Below are positions 42,620 to 55,000 of a DNA stretch of 64,000 nt, one piece after another (position 1 is the stretch's first letter; each line of letters begins with the position of its first letter). A program made the position numbers and the translations under genes. This DNA is from Undaria pinnatifida (lineage: Eukaryota > Sar > Phaeophyceae > Laminariales > Alariaceae), in the NCBI GenBank assembly GCA_012845835.1, contig JABAKD010000029.1, positions 13,940,392 to 14,004,391 of the forward strand. The letters are read 5' to 3'. The notes beneath the pieces are model-generated. The model did not search any database. It saw only the letters and a program-made list of their open reading frames with translations, and was not told where the DNA came from.

Positions 42620-43589
42620 GCAGCTCGCCCCACAGAGTTGGGTTTGTCAGAGCTTGTTGGCGGGAGTGTCGGGTTACGGACGAGTAGGACGATGTCGTCG
42701 TCGGTTGTATGTAGTCGACCCTTACCCGCCAGCTCCTTGAGGTCTGAGAGGGATGGACGCTTGTGCGAGAGGTAGCACGCCAAAAAGTCGGGCGGCAGGA
42801 CTGATGGCCGGCCGGTAGAAACGTAACGCATCATGGCGTGGCACATCGGCTCAGCGTGCTGCTCTCGCTTCCAACCGTCATGTAAAAATATCGCGCGACG
42901 GAATCAGCGAACCGCAATTCAGCAGCGTTGCCGAGGGTGTCCGACCTTGTATATGCAGTCGACGAGTCACCAGGAGAAGGCGTGAGCCGTAAGAGAGCAG
43001 TTCCCATATGGGCTCTGCGTGGTCGCGGTCGGACGGTAGTGGCACCGTGCGGACCGGCGAGTCGGCAAGAGCAGGGGTCGCGGCGGTCGACGGGGTCGGT
43101 CGCGGCCGTGGGACTCGCGACGGGGTTGTACCTTGTCTGGAAGATGGCCGAGGGGCCCCGCCGGGCCCGAATCCATAATATACAGCGGGGGTGCATTACC
43201 CGTTGTTGTCGTTGTTCGTCGGCGCGTCGTCGACGATGGAGGGGCTGGAGTGCCAAGCATGGCGGAGACGGACACAGTCGAACCGGTGGTCGTCGCGGGG
43301 GCCGTCTCCTGTAAAGAACGTCGGGATAGATAAGTCGGCTGTGCGATGGGCGTCGCTGCAGCCAGGGCTTCTGCGGAGCCCGTGCCGCCCTCGATGGGTA
43401 TGGCAAAAACCGAAGCGAAAACGGTGTCAGCGGCAGGTGAAATCGACCCACGGCCGGTACAGCCTTCGGTAGAGGCGACGGAAGCAGAAACACGAGCGAC
43501 GAATCTCCCCGGCGAAGCAGAAAGGCCATCAATCCTTATACGTGGCTTGTGTGTGCGAAAATCGTGAAACGCGGTAGAGGTGAGAAGGA

Positions 43590-43745
43590 GCCCACCCAAG
43601 GCAGCAAGTTCAGTGCGGGGCACGAGCCCACCCAAGACAGTGCTCTCGGCGAGGGGTTCGACTCCACCCAAAGCAGTGCTTTCGGTGTGGGGCACGAGCC
43701 CACCCAAGACAGTGTTTTCGGCGAGGGGCGCGAGTCCACCCGAAC
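43590..43745 (-). repeat. 36-bp tandem repeat in the Gypsy element
   Basis: About four units of GAGCCCACCCAAGACAGTGC plus 16 more bases. On the minus strand they give a 12-residue repeat of the LGGLVPRTEST type. The decayed copy at 33.2 kb has only one unit. Confidence 0.85.
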
Positions 43746-43889
43746 CGACCCCTGGGATCGGCAAGGAGGGAGGGAGCGCGCAGCCCGCGGGTCCGTCGGG
43801 GGTAGATACCGCTATCTCTAACGGGGTTGGGGCTTGTCAACCCCACGAGGTTGAATTTTTTGTCAAGCCACTGCGGTCGTACTCCGTAG

Positions 43890-43965
43890 CAGGCTCTGGA
43901 AAACGGGCCAGAAAAATCGGCGATGCCGTTGGCGCTGCTTTTGCGGTACTTGAGTGTGCAATCGA
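43890..43965 (-). pseudogene. RNase H C-terminal remnant
   Basis: The minus strand reads TLKYRKSSANGIADFSG, corresponding to the 'YRKGSANGNADxLSRLP' end of Gypsy RNase H. The decayed copy keeps KGSANGNADSLSHLP. The rest of RNase H and reverse transcriptase upstream is not recognisable. Confidence 0.6.
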
Positions 43966-44979
43966 ACGCGGTGACGAACTCAAGCTACCGCTGAACTCGT
44001 GCATTGAGGGTCCCCACTTTGCCAGTGCTCTCGTGTGTCTTGTGGCCAGAGGATATGCGGAACTTTGTTCTCCACAGTACCCTCGGAGGTGTTTGTTAGC
44101 CTAAACAATGCTGCCGGTCCCCAAATCTGGATAGGAGTCCAGTGCCTCTCCGAGTCGAGCGTTGCTCGACAAATATACGCGTTTTTCATAGTGAACAAAA
44201 CGTCGTCCAGCGGCACAGTACCCTTGACGAAACAGGGGCCGTGTTCTGACAGCGCAAAGTCAGGGGCGACGCCAGAAGCTATCTCCAAAACTCCACGGCT
44301 GTTATTCGCCAACGCGCCCGAGAAATAGGTCGGAAACGCCAAAGGGGAAGCTTTGCGAGCGCTGGCCGCTGTTAACGGTCCGGTTGCGGCGCGGACGAGA
44401 TTTCTTGGTTATTGCACTCGCAGTGCAGGTGCGGAACCGACTAGGGGAGGCCGGGTGCGCCGACCCGGTCTCATTGTCGCAAATAGCTTCGCGAACGGCA
44501 GAAAGTGCCTCACCGAGCAAATTTTACCTGTCCCCTGGCATGGGTTGTTGGCCCTGGGACCATCCGCCCGGAGACCAATGCCCCACACTGGGTTCAGAGG
44601 GCTGGATTCAGCCAGAAGCTTGTTGTCAGAGCTCAAAAGGTGAATTTTTTTTTCATGGCTGGATTCTGCGTGAATTTGGCGTAGGTACGGCGTTTTGCTT
44701 CTCCCTGTCCCCAACAGCGGAGTCAAAGTTGCGCACGCCTCGACCGATGCGTTTGCGTGTGCTTGGACGAGGCGACGACATAATGAGCCCCTCTGCTCGA
44801 TGGTCTTGCAAAAACTTGGTCTTTCGGCCATCATGTCCTGCTCCGCGCAAGAATATGGCACGTCGTCCACGGCAAACGACGAAGGGCACCACGGTGGAAA
44901 ATAGGACTGGGACTGCCAGAATAACACCACTTTGTCTATGGAGTATTCGAGAGAAGGGTCAAAAGCCGTGTTGGAATTT

Positions 44980-45560
44980 GGGCTGCAATGTCCCCGTCCG
45001 GGAACACCAGACCTCGGGAGCACGACGCAAATCCGAACCCGTGGTATCTCGCCTCGGGTCTTTCTTTGTTCGTTGGCGGAAAAACGCGAGAATCCGCTCT
45101 AACTGCGCCCGAAAAATGGCAAAAACCGACGGTGCCAACCCGTCGGTAGCCTCGTTGGACATTTGTGGGTCTGCAATGTCCCCTTCTGAGAACACCAGTC
45201 CTCGGCTATTTGGGCCTGTAATGTCCCCTTGCAGGAGCACCAGGCCTCGGGAGCAACGTGCGAGTCCGAACCTGGGGTTTCTCGCCTCGGCTCCTCCTCA
45301 CTCGCTGGCGGAAACTCGTAAGAAGCCGCCCTCATTGCACCCGAAAAAGAGTCCAACACCGACGGTGCCAACCCGTCGGTAGCCTCGTTGGGCATTTGGG
45401 TCTGCAATGTCCCCCTCTGGGAACACCATTCCTCGGCTCTTTGGGCCTGTAGTGTCCCCCTCAGGAACACCAGGCCTCGAGAGCACGACGCGAGTCCGAA
45501 CCCACGGTTTTTCGCGTCGTGGCCTTTTCGCTTTTTGGCGTGTAATCGCAAGAAAGCTGC
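44980..45560. repeat. About 235-bp tandem repeat, 2.5 copies, inside the Gypsy element
   Basis: The blocks CTGCAATGTCCCC, ACCGACGGTGCCAACCCGTC and CTCGGGAGCA recur at about 44985, 45170 and 45405. Confidence 0.85.
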
Positions 45561-47796
45561 TCTAACTGCGCCCGAAGGGGCAGGGGCTCTGAGCTGTTTC
45601 TGCTTGACGAGAGGCGCGATTCTTCCGTAAATTTACGGGAATAGCGTCCAGCTGATCAGGTTGGAGGCCGTGGAGTCACCACTGTCCCGTCGCGCAGTGT
45701 CGGATCTTCTTCCTGTGCCTCTGGGGCACACGTAGTCTGAAACACGTGGGTTAGCGTGTTAGAAGACGAAGCAGGGTCCGTAAACCCTGTGGGCGTCTTC
45801 TGGAGCGGGGCTCGGGCAAAGCAATGATATTTTTACCCGAGGAGGCTCTTTTCCGTTTTGTCTCTCGGAGAAGGGAGACGAGGTAGCTAATCTTGTCGAC
45901 TCCTCCTTGATGGAAAAAGGACAGAGCGCCCGCTGTTATCGCGAGCAAACACCGGATCGAGTCTCGCAAAAGATCTCGGTGTTTTAGTGTTGGCCTTCCC
46001 ACACCTCAAATCGACCGCCACCTCGTGGTCAGAAAAAGTGTTTCGAGGGTCGACCGTCCCACACCTCAAACCGACCGCCACCGCGTGGTCAGGGAGAGGG
46101 GGGGATGAACACATACGCGTGAAAAGGCGACGCGCCGTCGCCGCAGCTATATTGTTGCACGGCGCGTGCCTGGGGGGAGAGCGCGCAAAGCGCAGGCTCC
46201 CGTGCCGTGGTTGATGGAGGCGGCGTTTGGAGCGCGTACCCCCATTGCTGAGTTTATGCCGCGGCTGAGGGAAACGGCGCCGGAAGCGCGGTTTCCGTTG
46301 CCGAACTCAGACCATGACCGAGGGGAACGTCGCTGAAAGCGCGCGTTTTCGCCGTCGAAAAGGAAAGAAAGAAAAGAAAAAAATTACCTGGCTGGAGGAA
46401 ACCACGCTTGAAGCGCTAGTTTCCGCCGCCGGTACTACGCCGTGAGAATCGTCCGCAGACGGCGTAGGAGCCCGTGGGCTCTTGACAGAGGCCATCTGTG
46501 CTGTGTCACTGGACAGGCTAGCAACAGAACACGAGCATCTTCTGAAACCGAAATAGGTACCCCCCGACAGTGTTGTCGACGGTGCCGTACCGCCGTCGAG
46601 CTGTCGGTTGCCGTCACGGAATGTGCCAGGTTGGCGCGCAAATTTATTTTCGCCCGGGTTGTAGGCGGCCCCAAAGCGCATTCGAGGAGCGGGAGCGGGA
46701 GCAGAAGAGGCGGGCGAGCGCAGATACCACCATGGTGATCCGACGTGTATGTGGTATCGTTGTGACAGTTTACCTGGCCCTGATCCTGAAAGATGGCGAC
46801 GATTGACCAGAAAGATGGCGACGATTTTTCTTGTGGTTGTTCGGGCGAGAAGATTTGTCGTCTCGGCGGTACCAGACCATGCGTGACCAAGGCTACGGCA
46901 GGGGGGGTACCCCCATTTTCACTGATGTGTTTGAGCCACTTGCACGAGTGGCTCTGTACCCTACGGATCAAGATGGTTCAGGCACTTGTTTTGGCGCAGC
47001 TTAAATCACCTTTGCATTGCGGATTAATGTCGTCAATGTAAAACATGAAGAAAACGTAATATCGCATAGAAACAAAGGGGTTACTCGCGCGAGTGACCCC
47101 TAGCCACTGAAATAAAAGGCCCAAAAGGGGACCCCCCTACCGTAGCCTGGGTCGCGTGTTTGTCAACGTCGTGTGCGTCATCGTCGCTAAGTTGGCCAAG
47201 TTCGGGGTTCAAGCAGCCACTCGCAGTAATGAAAGGATGTCTACAATGCTTGAAGGAATGGTTGTCTCCGTGGCAGTTGAGGCAAAGCCCCCGGTTTTCT
47301 CGGAGGGCATCAGCGCGAGGTGAAAGGAGGCCGCTCCAAAGGGGAGGGTCGTCTTAAACGAGGCCTTAACGGCGAAACCTTCTGCATAATGATGCTCTTC
47401 TAGTGGCCAGCAGTTCGATGTGTGGTCAAGCCAAGGGTCAGATGAATCGTCGATGGGCATGACAGTTGAATGATGGCTCGATCCCGTCTGCCACGAAAGC
47501 GACTAGGACGGCACTCGGCCCTGGCCGCGCCCATGATCGGCGGGCCGGGGCCCCGACAGCGCGCATGACCGCGCTCCCGTCGAAGAAACAGGGAAAGAAA
47601 AAAAATGTTTCGCCGTTGACGGCAGGTGTCTTATTAGTCACTAAAAGCCCGCCACATAGCATCCAACGAGGCGTATGGCCGCGGGTCTGTTGCCGTCGAA
47701 CCAGGGTACAACGCAGGCAGGAGAGCCGGAAATTGCTCATTCGCCGCCAACCCAAACCACCTCCAACACCACATCCGTCCTGCCGTCGACGCCACA
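45561..47796. other. 5' internal region of the Gypsy element (leader/gag position)
   Basis: Expected to encode Gag, but no frame is recognisable. It contains a duplicated CACACCTCAAA.CGACCGCCACC (46000-46090), a 26-bp near-palindrome AGGGGTTACTCGCGCGAGT (47077-47102) and another hairpin at about 46932-46954 (GAGCCACTTGCACGAGTGGCTC). Confidence 0.5.
47779..47794 (-). promoter_or_regulatory. Primer-binding site of the Gypsy element
   Basis: The minus strand reads TGGCGTCGACGGCAGG two bases after the 5' LTR. TGG complements a tRNA CCA end, implying a primer tRNA ending CGACGCCA. The TRIM at 36841-36856 has nearly the same start. Confidence 0.6.
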
Positions 47797-48065
47797 TGTT
47801 AAATTAATGGTGGGGGACACAGAGTGCCCCCTGCAGGTTTGCCAATTGAGCAGGTCCTCGGAGAGTACTCACTTTCGTTCCTTCGCAGAGATATAGCTTT
47901 CTTCGTTTCCACCAGAGCCCGGGATAGCTTCTGAGATCGGAGGCACGTGCCTCCGATCTAATTCCTAACTTTCCCGAATATAAACCGCCAATCTTATCAT
48001 ACGAAACCCATCCGAATTATCTCAAATTCGGATAATTACAGGCCTTTCGAGGCCGTATCTTAACA
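47797..48065 (-). repeat. 5' LTR of the Gypsy element
   Basis: Same length and ends as the 39517-39785 LTR. Outer flank TTGA. Confidence 0.93.
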
Positions 48066-49010
48066 TTGACGTGAGGGTGACATCGAATATCACCTGGTTT
48101 CACCTCAACCATGGCATGGTTTCACGTCGAAGCTATAACTCTCCGTCTACGGAGAGCACTCCATTACATCGATGAGTACCATCTTTGCAAAGCTGCGGGA
48201 AACACCAACCGGATGCTCGTATTTATACATGTATCATCCTTTGAATATACACAGCTTGCAAAGATGAGCTTCGACTAAATCTTCGATCTCGCAGCTGGAG
48301 TGTACTTTTATTTGTATATAATATATATGAGCCCTACGGATGTTGTCAGGGGTGGACATCAACAACAAAATGTTCATAAAAATAAAATAATGGTAGCTAC
48401 TATGCGCGTACCGTATGTGATGGTGTAGCACACACCCTCGGACGAGTTTCCTATGCCGATTTCTCGACGACCGGTAGAGTCTAAACGGCGAGCGACACGT
48501 CTACGGAAATATCTGGACGACATCCTCCAAAAGCAGCCACCGTTGCTCTATTCGTGCCGCGCTGGTTTCGGAGGAAACCGGCTCAGCATTTCATCCCGGG
48601 GGGGTGTTATAGTTATGCCCCAACACTAACACTAACACTGTCATATACGGTACTTCATCTCAAGCAGCAAGGTATTAATAGTTGGTAGCATACGGAGGCG
48701 TTGGGGTCCCCGAAATGAAAAATCGTGGATAACGGGGAATGGAAGGGAAAATATATGTTCGATAAGACATATCGACTGTGCGTATTTTTACGCCAGCACC
48801 TCTCATTTCATTATACCGAAAAAAAAAACGATATTACATCCGAAACTACAGCAGTAAAAAACCTTGAACTTGTGATTTTGATGTGTAGCGTCTTATCCAT
48901 CCTCGTATTAAAAAAAAACGCCTTGGCGCCTTAAATTCAACACATAATACTTGACGTCGAAAAAAAAACATAAAAAAAAAACACAAAACACAGAACACAG
49001 AAGCATGCTG
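48066..49010. other. Spacer between Gypsy element and hydrolase gene
   Basis: A diverged family-6 copy at 48245-48312 and A-rich runs near 48960-49000, which may belong to the 3' UTR of the minus-strand hydrolase. No other gene seen. Confidence 0.45.
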
Positions 49011-52000
49011 CTACGGCCAAACGCTGATTGCTTTGGCCACCTCAGGAACCACCACCTCCGCCCCCGCCCCCGCTGCCATGTCGAGGAACTCTTGGAGAGT
49101 GTTGCCGGCGGTAACGATACCTTTCAACGGGCCGGAGAAGTCTGCGTCCCCGTTGGCCATGGTGACCAGCTTCGAAGCTTTCAGGGTGGACGCTAAGTCC
49201 AGCGCCTTGGCTCTGCAAGGTCCGTTGGTTGTGCAAGGAAGGGGTGGGAGGACGAACGAGAGGGAAGAGGTGTGCTCGTTAACCGTTTTAGCCCCTTTTT
49301 AGCACCGCAGTCCCGACATGGGGAAAACACTTGGGAATTAGACTTGAAATGGGTGAAATAAAAAGCGATGGGAGAAAGAGAGCAAGCCTGCTACGGCGGT
49401 CGGGGTTCCACTAAATATCCTGAGGCCCTTTACTGACTTAACATCACCCAATCAAAAAATGATGTTTGACAAAAACAAAATTACGCTCGGCTTCCACGAC
49501 TTCAGGGTAAAAAAAAAAAACTACGAACAAGCGCCTTAGCACCGCATGGTCCAATCGTTGCGCAAAGGAATGCGAGAAAGGAAGGCAGAGAGGGGCGTAT
49601 GCATTTGCGAAAAAGTGCGAGCTCGCCGCGGAAGATCGAACATAAAGCGTCACAAACAAGTCGGGTTATCTAGACAAAACCCTTCGTGGTCAGCCCTATT
49701 CATACTTGAACGTAGCGAAATGAACGTAGCGAGATTTTTAGGCCGCGGTTCTTTGAGTGCACTTGGGTGCCAGAACATTAGTATCAGAACATGAGATGTG
49801 CTTGGTCAACCAATTCCGTAACCCCCCCCCGCCCCGACCTCCCCCGTCATCCCCCCCCCCCCCCCCCCCCGCTCCCTCCCCTCCCCCCTCCCCCCCTCCC
49901 CCCTTGCGCAAGCGCTTTTCTCACCCTCCGCAGACGAGTGGAAAGGGGGCAATATTGTGCTAGTGTCCACCACACCCTCCCAACACCTTCGCACACGCGT
50001 TTTTTCTTTTGTTGCTCACCCTCCACAGACCAACGGAAAGGGGCCAATGTTTTGAGCCACCACAGGCGCTATCACGACGTCCGCCGTTCGCTTGGAGAGT
50101 TCAGATTCGTCGAATATTAGGTGTGGCTCCATGTATAGGGTGCCACCGTCGGGAGCTGGGGGGAAAAACACGAAACAAAAAAAAACACAAGGACATTTCC
50201 GGTGAAAATAAAATAAAATAAGTAAACATACGAACGTAAGAACATAACAAAACAAGCACGTACGGATGAATACAAATATAAGAAAACAAGAAAAAAAGAA
50301 CATAAAAACACAATAAAATATGAACATACCGGTACTAGGTAAGTAAAAAGCAATTAAGAAACAAGAATGGTTGATCAAGAAAAAAAAGGGAAAATAAGAA
50401 CAGGGGTTCTAAGAACATAAAAAACAAGAAATACATGAACAAAAAAAGAAAATACGACCATAGTAAAAAAATAAAATAGGAACATAAATACTCCGGAGTA
50501 AAAAACGTGCAGACGTTATACACAACGAGGCGCGATCACACGAGAGATGGTGGGATCAAAGACACAAAACACATATTACTGTACAAGGAATGCAAGTTCA
50601 TGCAGCAATATATCATAGCAAGGAATACGAGATACGAAGGAATGCAACTTTGGCACGTGAATTGTGGCTCCATGGACAGGATGCTCCCTGAGCGACCTGG
50701 GCACAAAAAACAATTTCACAAGAACACAATAAGGTGAGAGTTGTGGTGCAAGTGCACGAAGGGACAAAGGAAAGGAAGAAAAGAAAGGTACTACTTCATG
50801 ACTTTTCGCATCGGAAGGAAGGAAGTGTACTAATAGGAAGGAATACGTGTACAAGTTAGCCTCGAAAGTTGAAATTTGTCGAACATCTGGGGCGGCTCCA
50901 TGGTGCCGCTTGAAGGGGCTGGGACATTAAACAACTACATAAGAAGACAAGAAAAAAAAAAACTGCAGTAGGTCGAAGCAATAGGATAAGAGCTGGTACA
51001 TCACAGGAAAAAGATCACGCGAAAGATGATGAAACGATTGGAACACAAGGTACGTGGCGCAGGAAGGGACGGGAGTTAGAAGCTATATAATGTTTTCAAA
51101 TTTCAGTTCTTTTTTTTCTGCCCATGTACAGGGTGGGGTGCCTCCTAAGTACGCAACCTGACGGAAGCCATTACAGAAAGGGATGATCGTTACTACTTAC
51201 GGAGGACCATAGTAATCAGGACCTACAATAAACACAAAACCGTACAGTAGGTGGCCCTATATAGTGCGGGTATGTGTCACGAGAATTCACCCGCACTATA
51301 CCGGGCACCCGCACTATATAAAAACCGGCCACTATAGAGGGGTCTGTAGTGTGCCAAACGATTTCACCCGCACAATATCGGACACACGCACTATATGACC
51401 CGCACTATATAGGGCCACCTACTGTATATATACCTCCAATTTTTACTAGCCACATTAGGTATGTTATTACTACACACCCCCGAAAATATTGAAAGAAACA
51501 AAAGCAAAGGAATACCAAGGTCACAGCTATTCATAGTCTACGAAGGAAGATATGTCAGTTCGTCAACACCAAACCACCAACACCACACCCAGCGAGACAT
51601 GCATAGCGTCCAGGGTACGAGATGTGCGAGATGGTCATGCAACCGCCTGGGAGTTCGCAGAGACAACAGGAATGTCTCTCTCGGGGGACTTTTCACATGA
51701 GACCTCGGGGAGATGCCACTAAATTCACTATTATTCTCAATAAACGAACAAATTGTTAGCCGGAACGGGTGTCGGCAGGGAAGTGGCTTTAGTACCAGCC
51801 CAACACCTGAGACAGCTTTTCCGACCATTTCCGGCAGCAGCTTTAAACCGGAAACAGTCCACAGTTAGTTCTCGCGAACCCGATGTACCTACGGCTGTCC
51901 TCCCTGCCCATCCTCACCTCCAGTTGGTATAGGTTATTCTTTCACAAATAAAATCGCTACGTCACCCACACCACTACCGCCGCCGCTGCTACTACCGCCT

Positions 52001-55000
52001 ACCGCTAGCGGTGGCGGCAGCATAGGCACGGATTCAGCAACCGCCTTCGGCGTGGTGCTCGGAATAAAGTCGCCAAAACGCAAAAAAAAAATGAAAAGAA
52101 AACGTCGAGAGCAACACGTTCCCGAGAACGCCTACCCGAAACAACAACTAAAAGAAAGTATCGAGAAAAAACAACTCCAAACTCAAACGAAAGCAGCAGC
52201 ACGTCCCCAAACGCATGTATATTTATTCGAACGAAAACACACAACTACAACAACGACGACGACAACAAAAACAATCGAAAGAGCACAACAGTTAGTACGG
52301 TGCATGCGATAAATCAACAATGCCTAGCCATCGAGAAAGAGCGCGGCATCAGTCTAAACATTCGCTCACCAAAATTTCTAGAAAAACGCCACGCTTTCAA
52401 GGCCAGAAAATCTAGAAGGCGCCGCTCGAAACCGCAATCGAGAATGTCCCACCCCTTGGAAATACACTAAACAAAATCGAAAACAAGCGCTGTATCATCG
52501 ACCAAATATCCAGCTCACCCACGCCATCATAGCAGCTGCGGCGGCGACGGCGGAGGGACGGACAAAGCACCCGTTCTCAGCCTGCTGTTTAGAATCACAC
52601 GCCCCTCAACACAAACCAAAGCGCAAGCAGAACAAAAGCAACACGCGCCTCCAAAAGAAAGCAAAAAAATAACGTCACAGCAGTAGTGGTCCCTCTATAG
52701 TGCCAGTATGTGCACTATAGAGGGAAATACCAGCACTACAGCGGCAACCGGCACTGCTCCACATACTGCCACCACCTTTTGTTCCCATATGTGCCAAGCG
52801 AGTTCACAGGCACTATAGCGGAAAACCGGCACTACTTAATCGGCACTATATAGGGACCTCTACCGCGCCTCTACGCCTTCGGCCCCAAGCAGAACACGAG
52901 GACGAGACATCGATCTGAAAACTGTCAACTCACCCACACCTTCACCAGCAGCGGAGGGGCGAATGAAGTATCCGTTCTCGGCCTGCTGCCACGGCGGGCC
53001 CAGGGTCGGCCCCGTGGTAGCCTCAACTTCCACAGCGCGACCGGCTTTAGAAACGACCGTCGATTGCCCCGGGAGGATGTACGTCACGCGCGACGGCGGA
53101 AAGTGCTCCTGCAGAGGTCAGGGGAGCATTCAATTTAACAAAAATTAGCGAGGGCATGGGCGAGATCGCGCGGGTGCAGAAAGGGGCGGCGTTGGACAGC
53201 TAGCCGTGTGCATGTACACCATTATCGTAGCTCACGAGACGCGATCTAACGGCGGGGTTGTAATGCCAGTAATTGAAGGCAGCGGCAAAATCAGAGAAGC
53301 CCAGAAGTAAATAAACCTCGTAACTAAAAAAGCTTCAAGGAACGCAGAAGTGATCCTTCACTCCGCCACATCCACAACGTTCTTCAAGCAATTTTATTTA
53401 TTTATTTATTCATCACTATCAGATCGCAGATGGAAACGCCCACACACGCGTGTCAGCGAAACGCACCTCGAGGACGGCCTTCGCACTAGGAGGCGCCACT
53501 ATATGCACGGAGGCGTCCAGCAGTCCCGCTAGCGCCTGGATCGTAGGGGCTGCACAGACCGCAAAAAGGACGTGCGTACGGTATCGTTTTAAGACAAGCC
53601 TGATACCTGTACAGGCTCTCGCACAGGTACTCCGTGCAGGCCTCTCTACTAGTAACAAGCAGGTCCCAAGGTGTCACTCACTTGTATGCCCTTAGATAGG
53701 CTCTTTGTGATATTCCTTGTTTCCAAACCACGGATAGAACTGAGGTAGGGTGGGGGAAGAATCGTTTAAACCATCCATGTTTCCTATACAAACATGCCGC
53801 CTAAGGCATGTGAAACCCTTTAGTCCGTAGCCGTAAATCATGTATCCTGGATATTAAGCTTGTACCGGGCTTCCAGAGCAATACCATCACAATAGCCAGG
53901 GGTTGGAAGAGCGAGAAGCGAACGTCGTGGTTCACCATGATTGCGTTCGGTCGCATAGCTATCTTTACACTTCAAATATGTCGGAGTTGACGGCACTGTT
54001 GCCCGTTGACGGACAGCCGTTAAGGAACTCGACACACTAAAACTAGTATCATAAGACCAACGACGCCTTGACGCGTCAATACTAGCCTTGACGGGTCAAA
54101 ACTAGACCACCACCCACATCTTCGTACACAAAGAGGTACTGAAGCATTCTATCAACGTTTTATCATTGCAAAAAACATATCCCATACTACTGTAGTTCCA
54201 GCTATTTCCCCTCCGAGGTCTCGGGCGCGAAGCAGAAACGATATATTTCAAGAAAGAAGGGACAGCTGTTTTGGGCGCGGAGGGGTCCAGCATCTCTCGT
54301 TAGAGACTGCACCGATCAAAACAAGGGGGGGCAGGGGCGGGGGCGGGGGCGGGGGTGCCCTCATTTGTTGCTTGCCTTAGTCATTCGACCATACCATTGA
54401 CCACGCATCCCTTTCGAGACGCAGCACCGTTCCTACTACTCCTAATAGAGACACCTTCAGCATTCGGGCGCTCGGTTCGTTTCTTCCATGTACTACATGA
54501 CACAGGTGTGATTATCTTATCTTCTTCCTGTTTGGCCGTATGTGGTCAACATCGTCCGTCCAGGATAGCGATCATTTTATCGCTACACTCTAGAGGAGGG
54601 GAGTGTGGGGGGGGTACATGCAGGAGTTAGCAGAGGCAGACATGCGTTGCTTTTGGAAAAAAAAGGGAGTCGCTGTGGTGGACACGGAGGGGTCCAGCAG
54701 CCTCGCTAGTCTGGAACAGGTGGGCTGCACGGACCGAATGAGGGGGGGGAGGCGTATTCATTTGTTGCTTGCCTTCGTCATTTGACCATTGACCACGCAT
54801 CCCTTTCGAGACGAAGCACCGCTCCTACTCCAAATTGAGACACCTCCAACATTTGGGCGCTCACTTCGTTTCATTCCATGTATTGCATAAAACAGGTTTG
54901 CTTATATTATCTCCTTTCTGTTCAGCCGTCTGTGGCCACTACCTATCTTCTAGGATAACGATCGTTTTGTCGCCACCATCTAATGGGGTGAAGGGGGCGC

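Larger units (their letters stand above)
39517..48065 (-). mobile_element. Ty3/Gypsy chromovirus-type LTR retrotransposon, incomplete coding region
   Basis: Two 269-bp LTRs bound 8.5 kb, flanked by TTGA on both sides (4-bp target duplication). Coding sense is minus, so the right LTR is the 5' one. The primer-binding site follows it at 47779-47794. The integrase and chromodomain frame lies at 41051-42619 and an RNase H end trace at about 43890-43965. The rest, to 47.4 kb, shows proline-rich frames, a 36-bp and a 235-bp tandem repeat, but no reverse-transcriptase YxDD-type motif, protease or nucleocapsid CCHC knuckle that I could find. It is either non-autonomous or heavily decayed. A second, worse decayed copy is at 30141-33500. 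Confidence 0.88.

Noticed and set aside
44384-45382. 332-codon plus-strand frame inside the LTR element
   Set aside because: It crosses the 235-bp tandem repeat, runs antisense to the element and has no recognisable motif.
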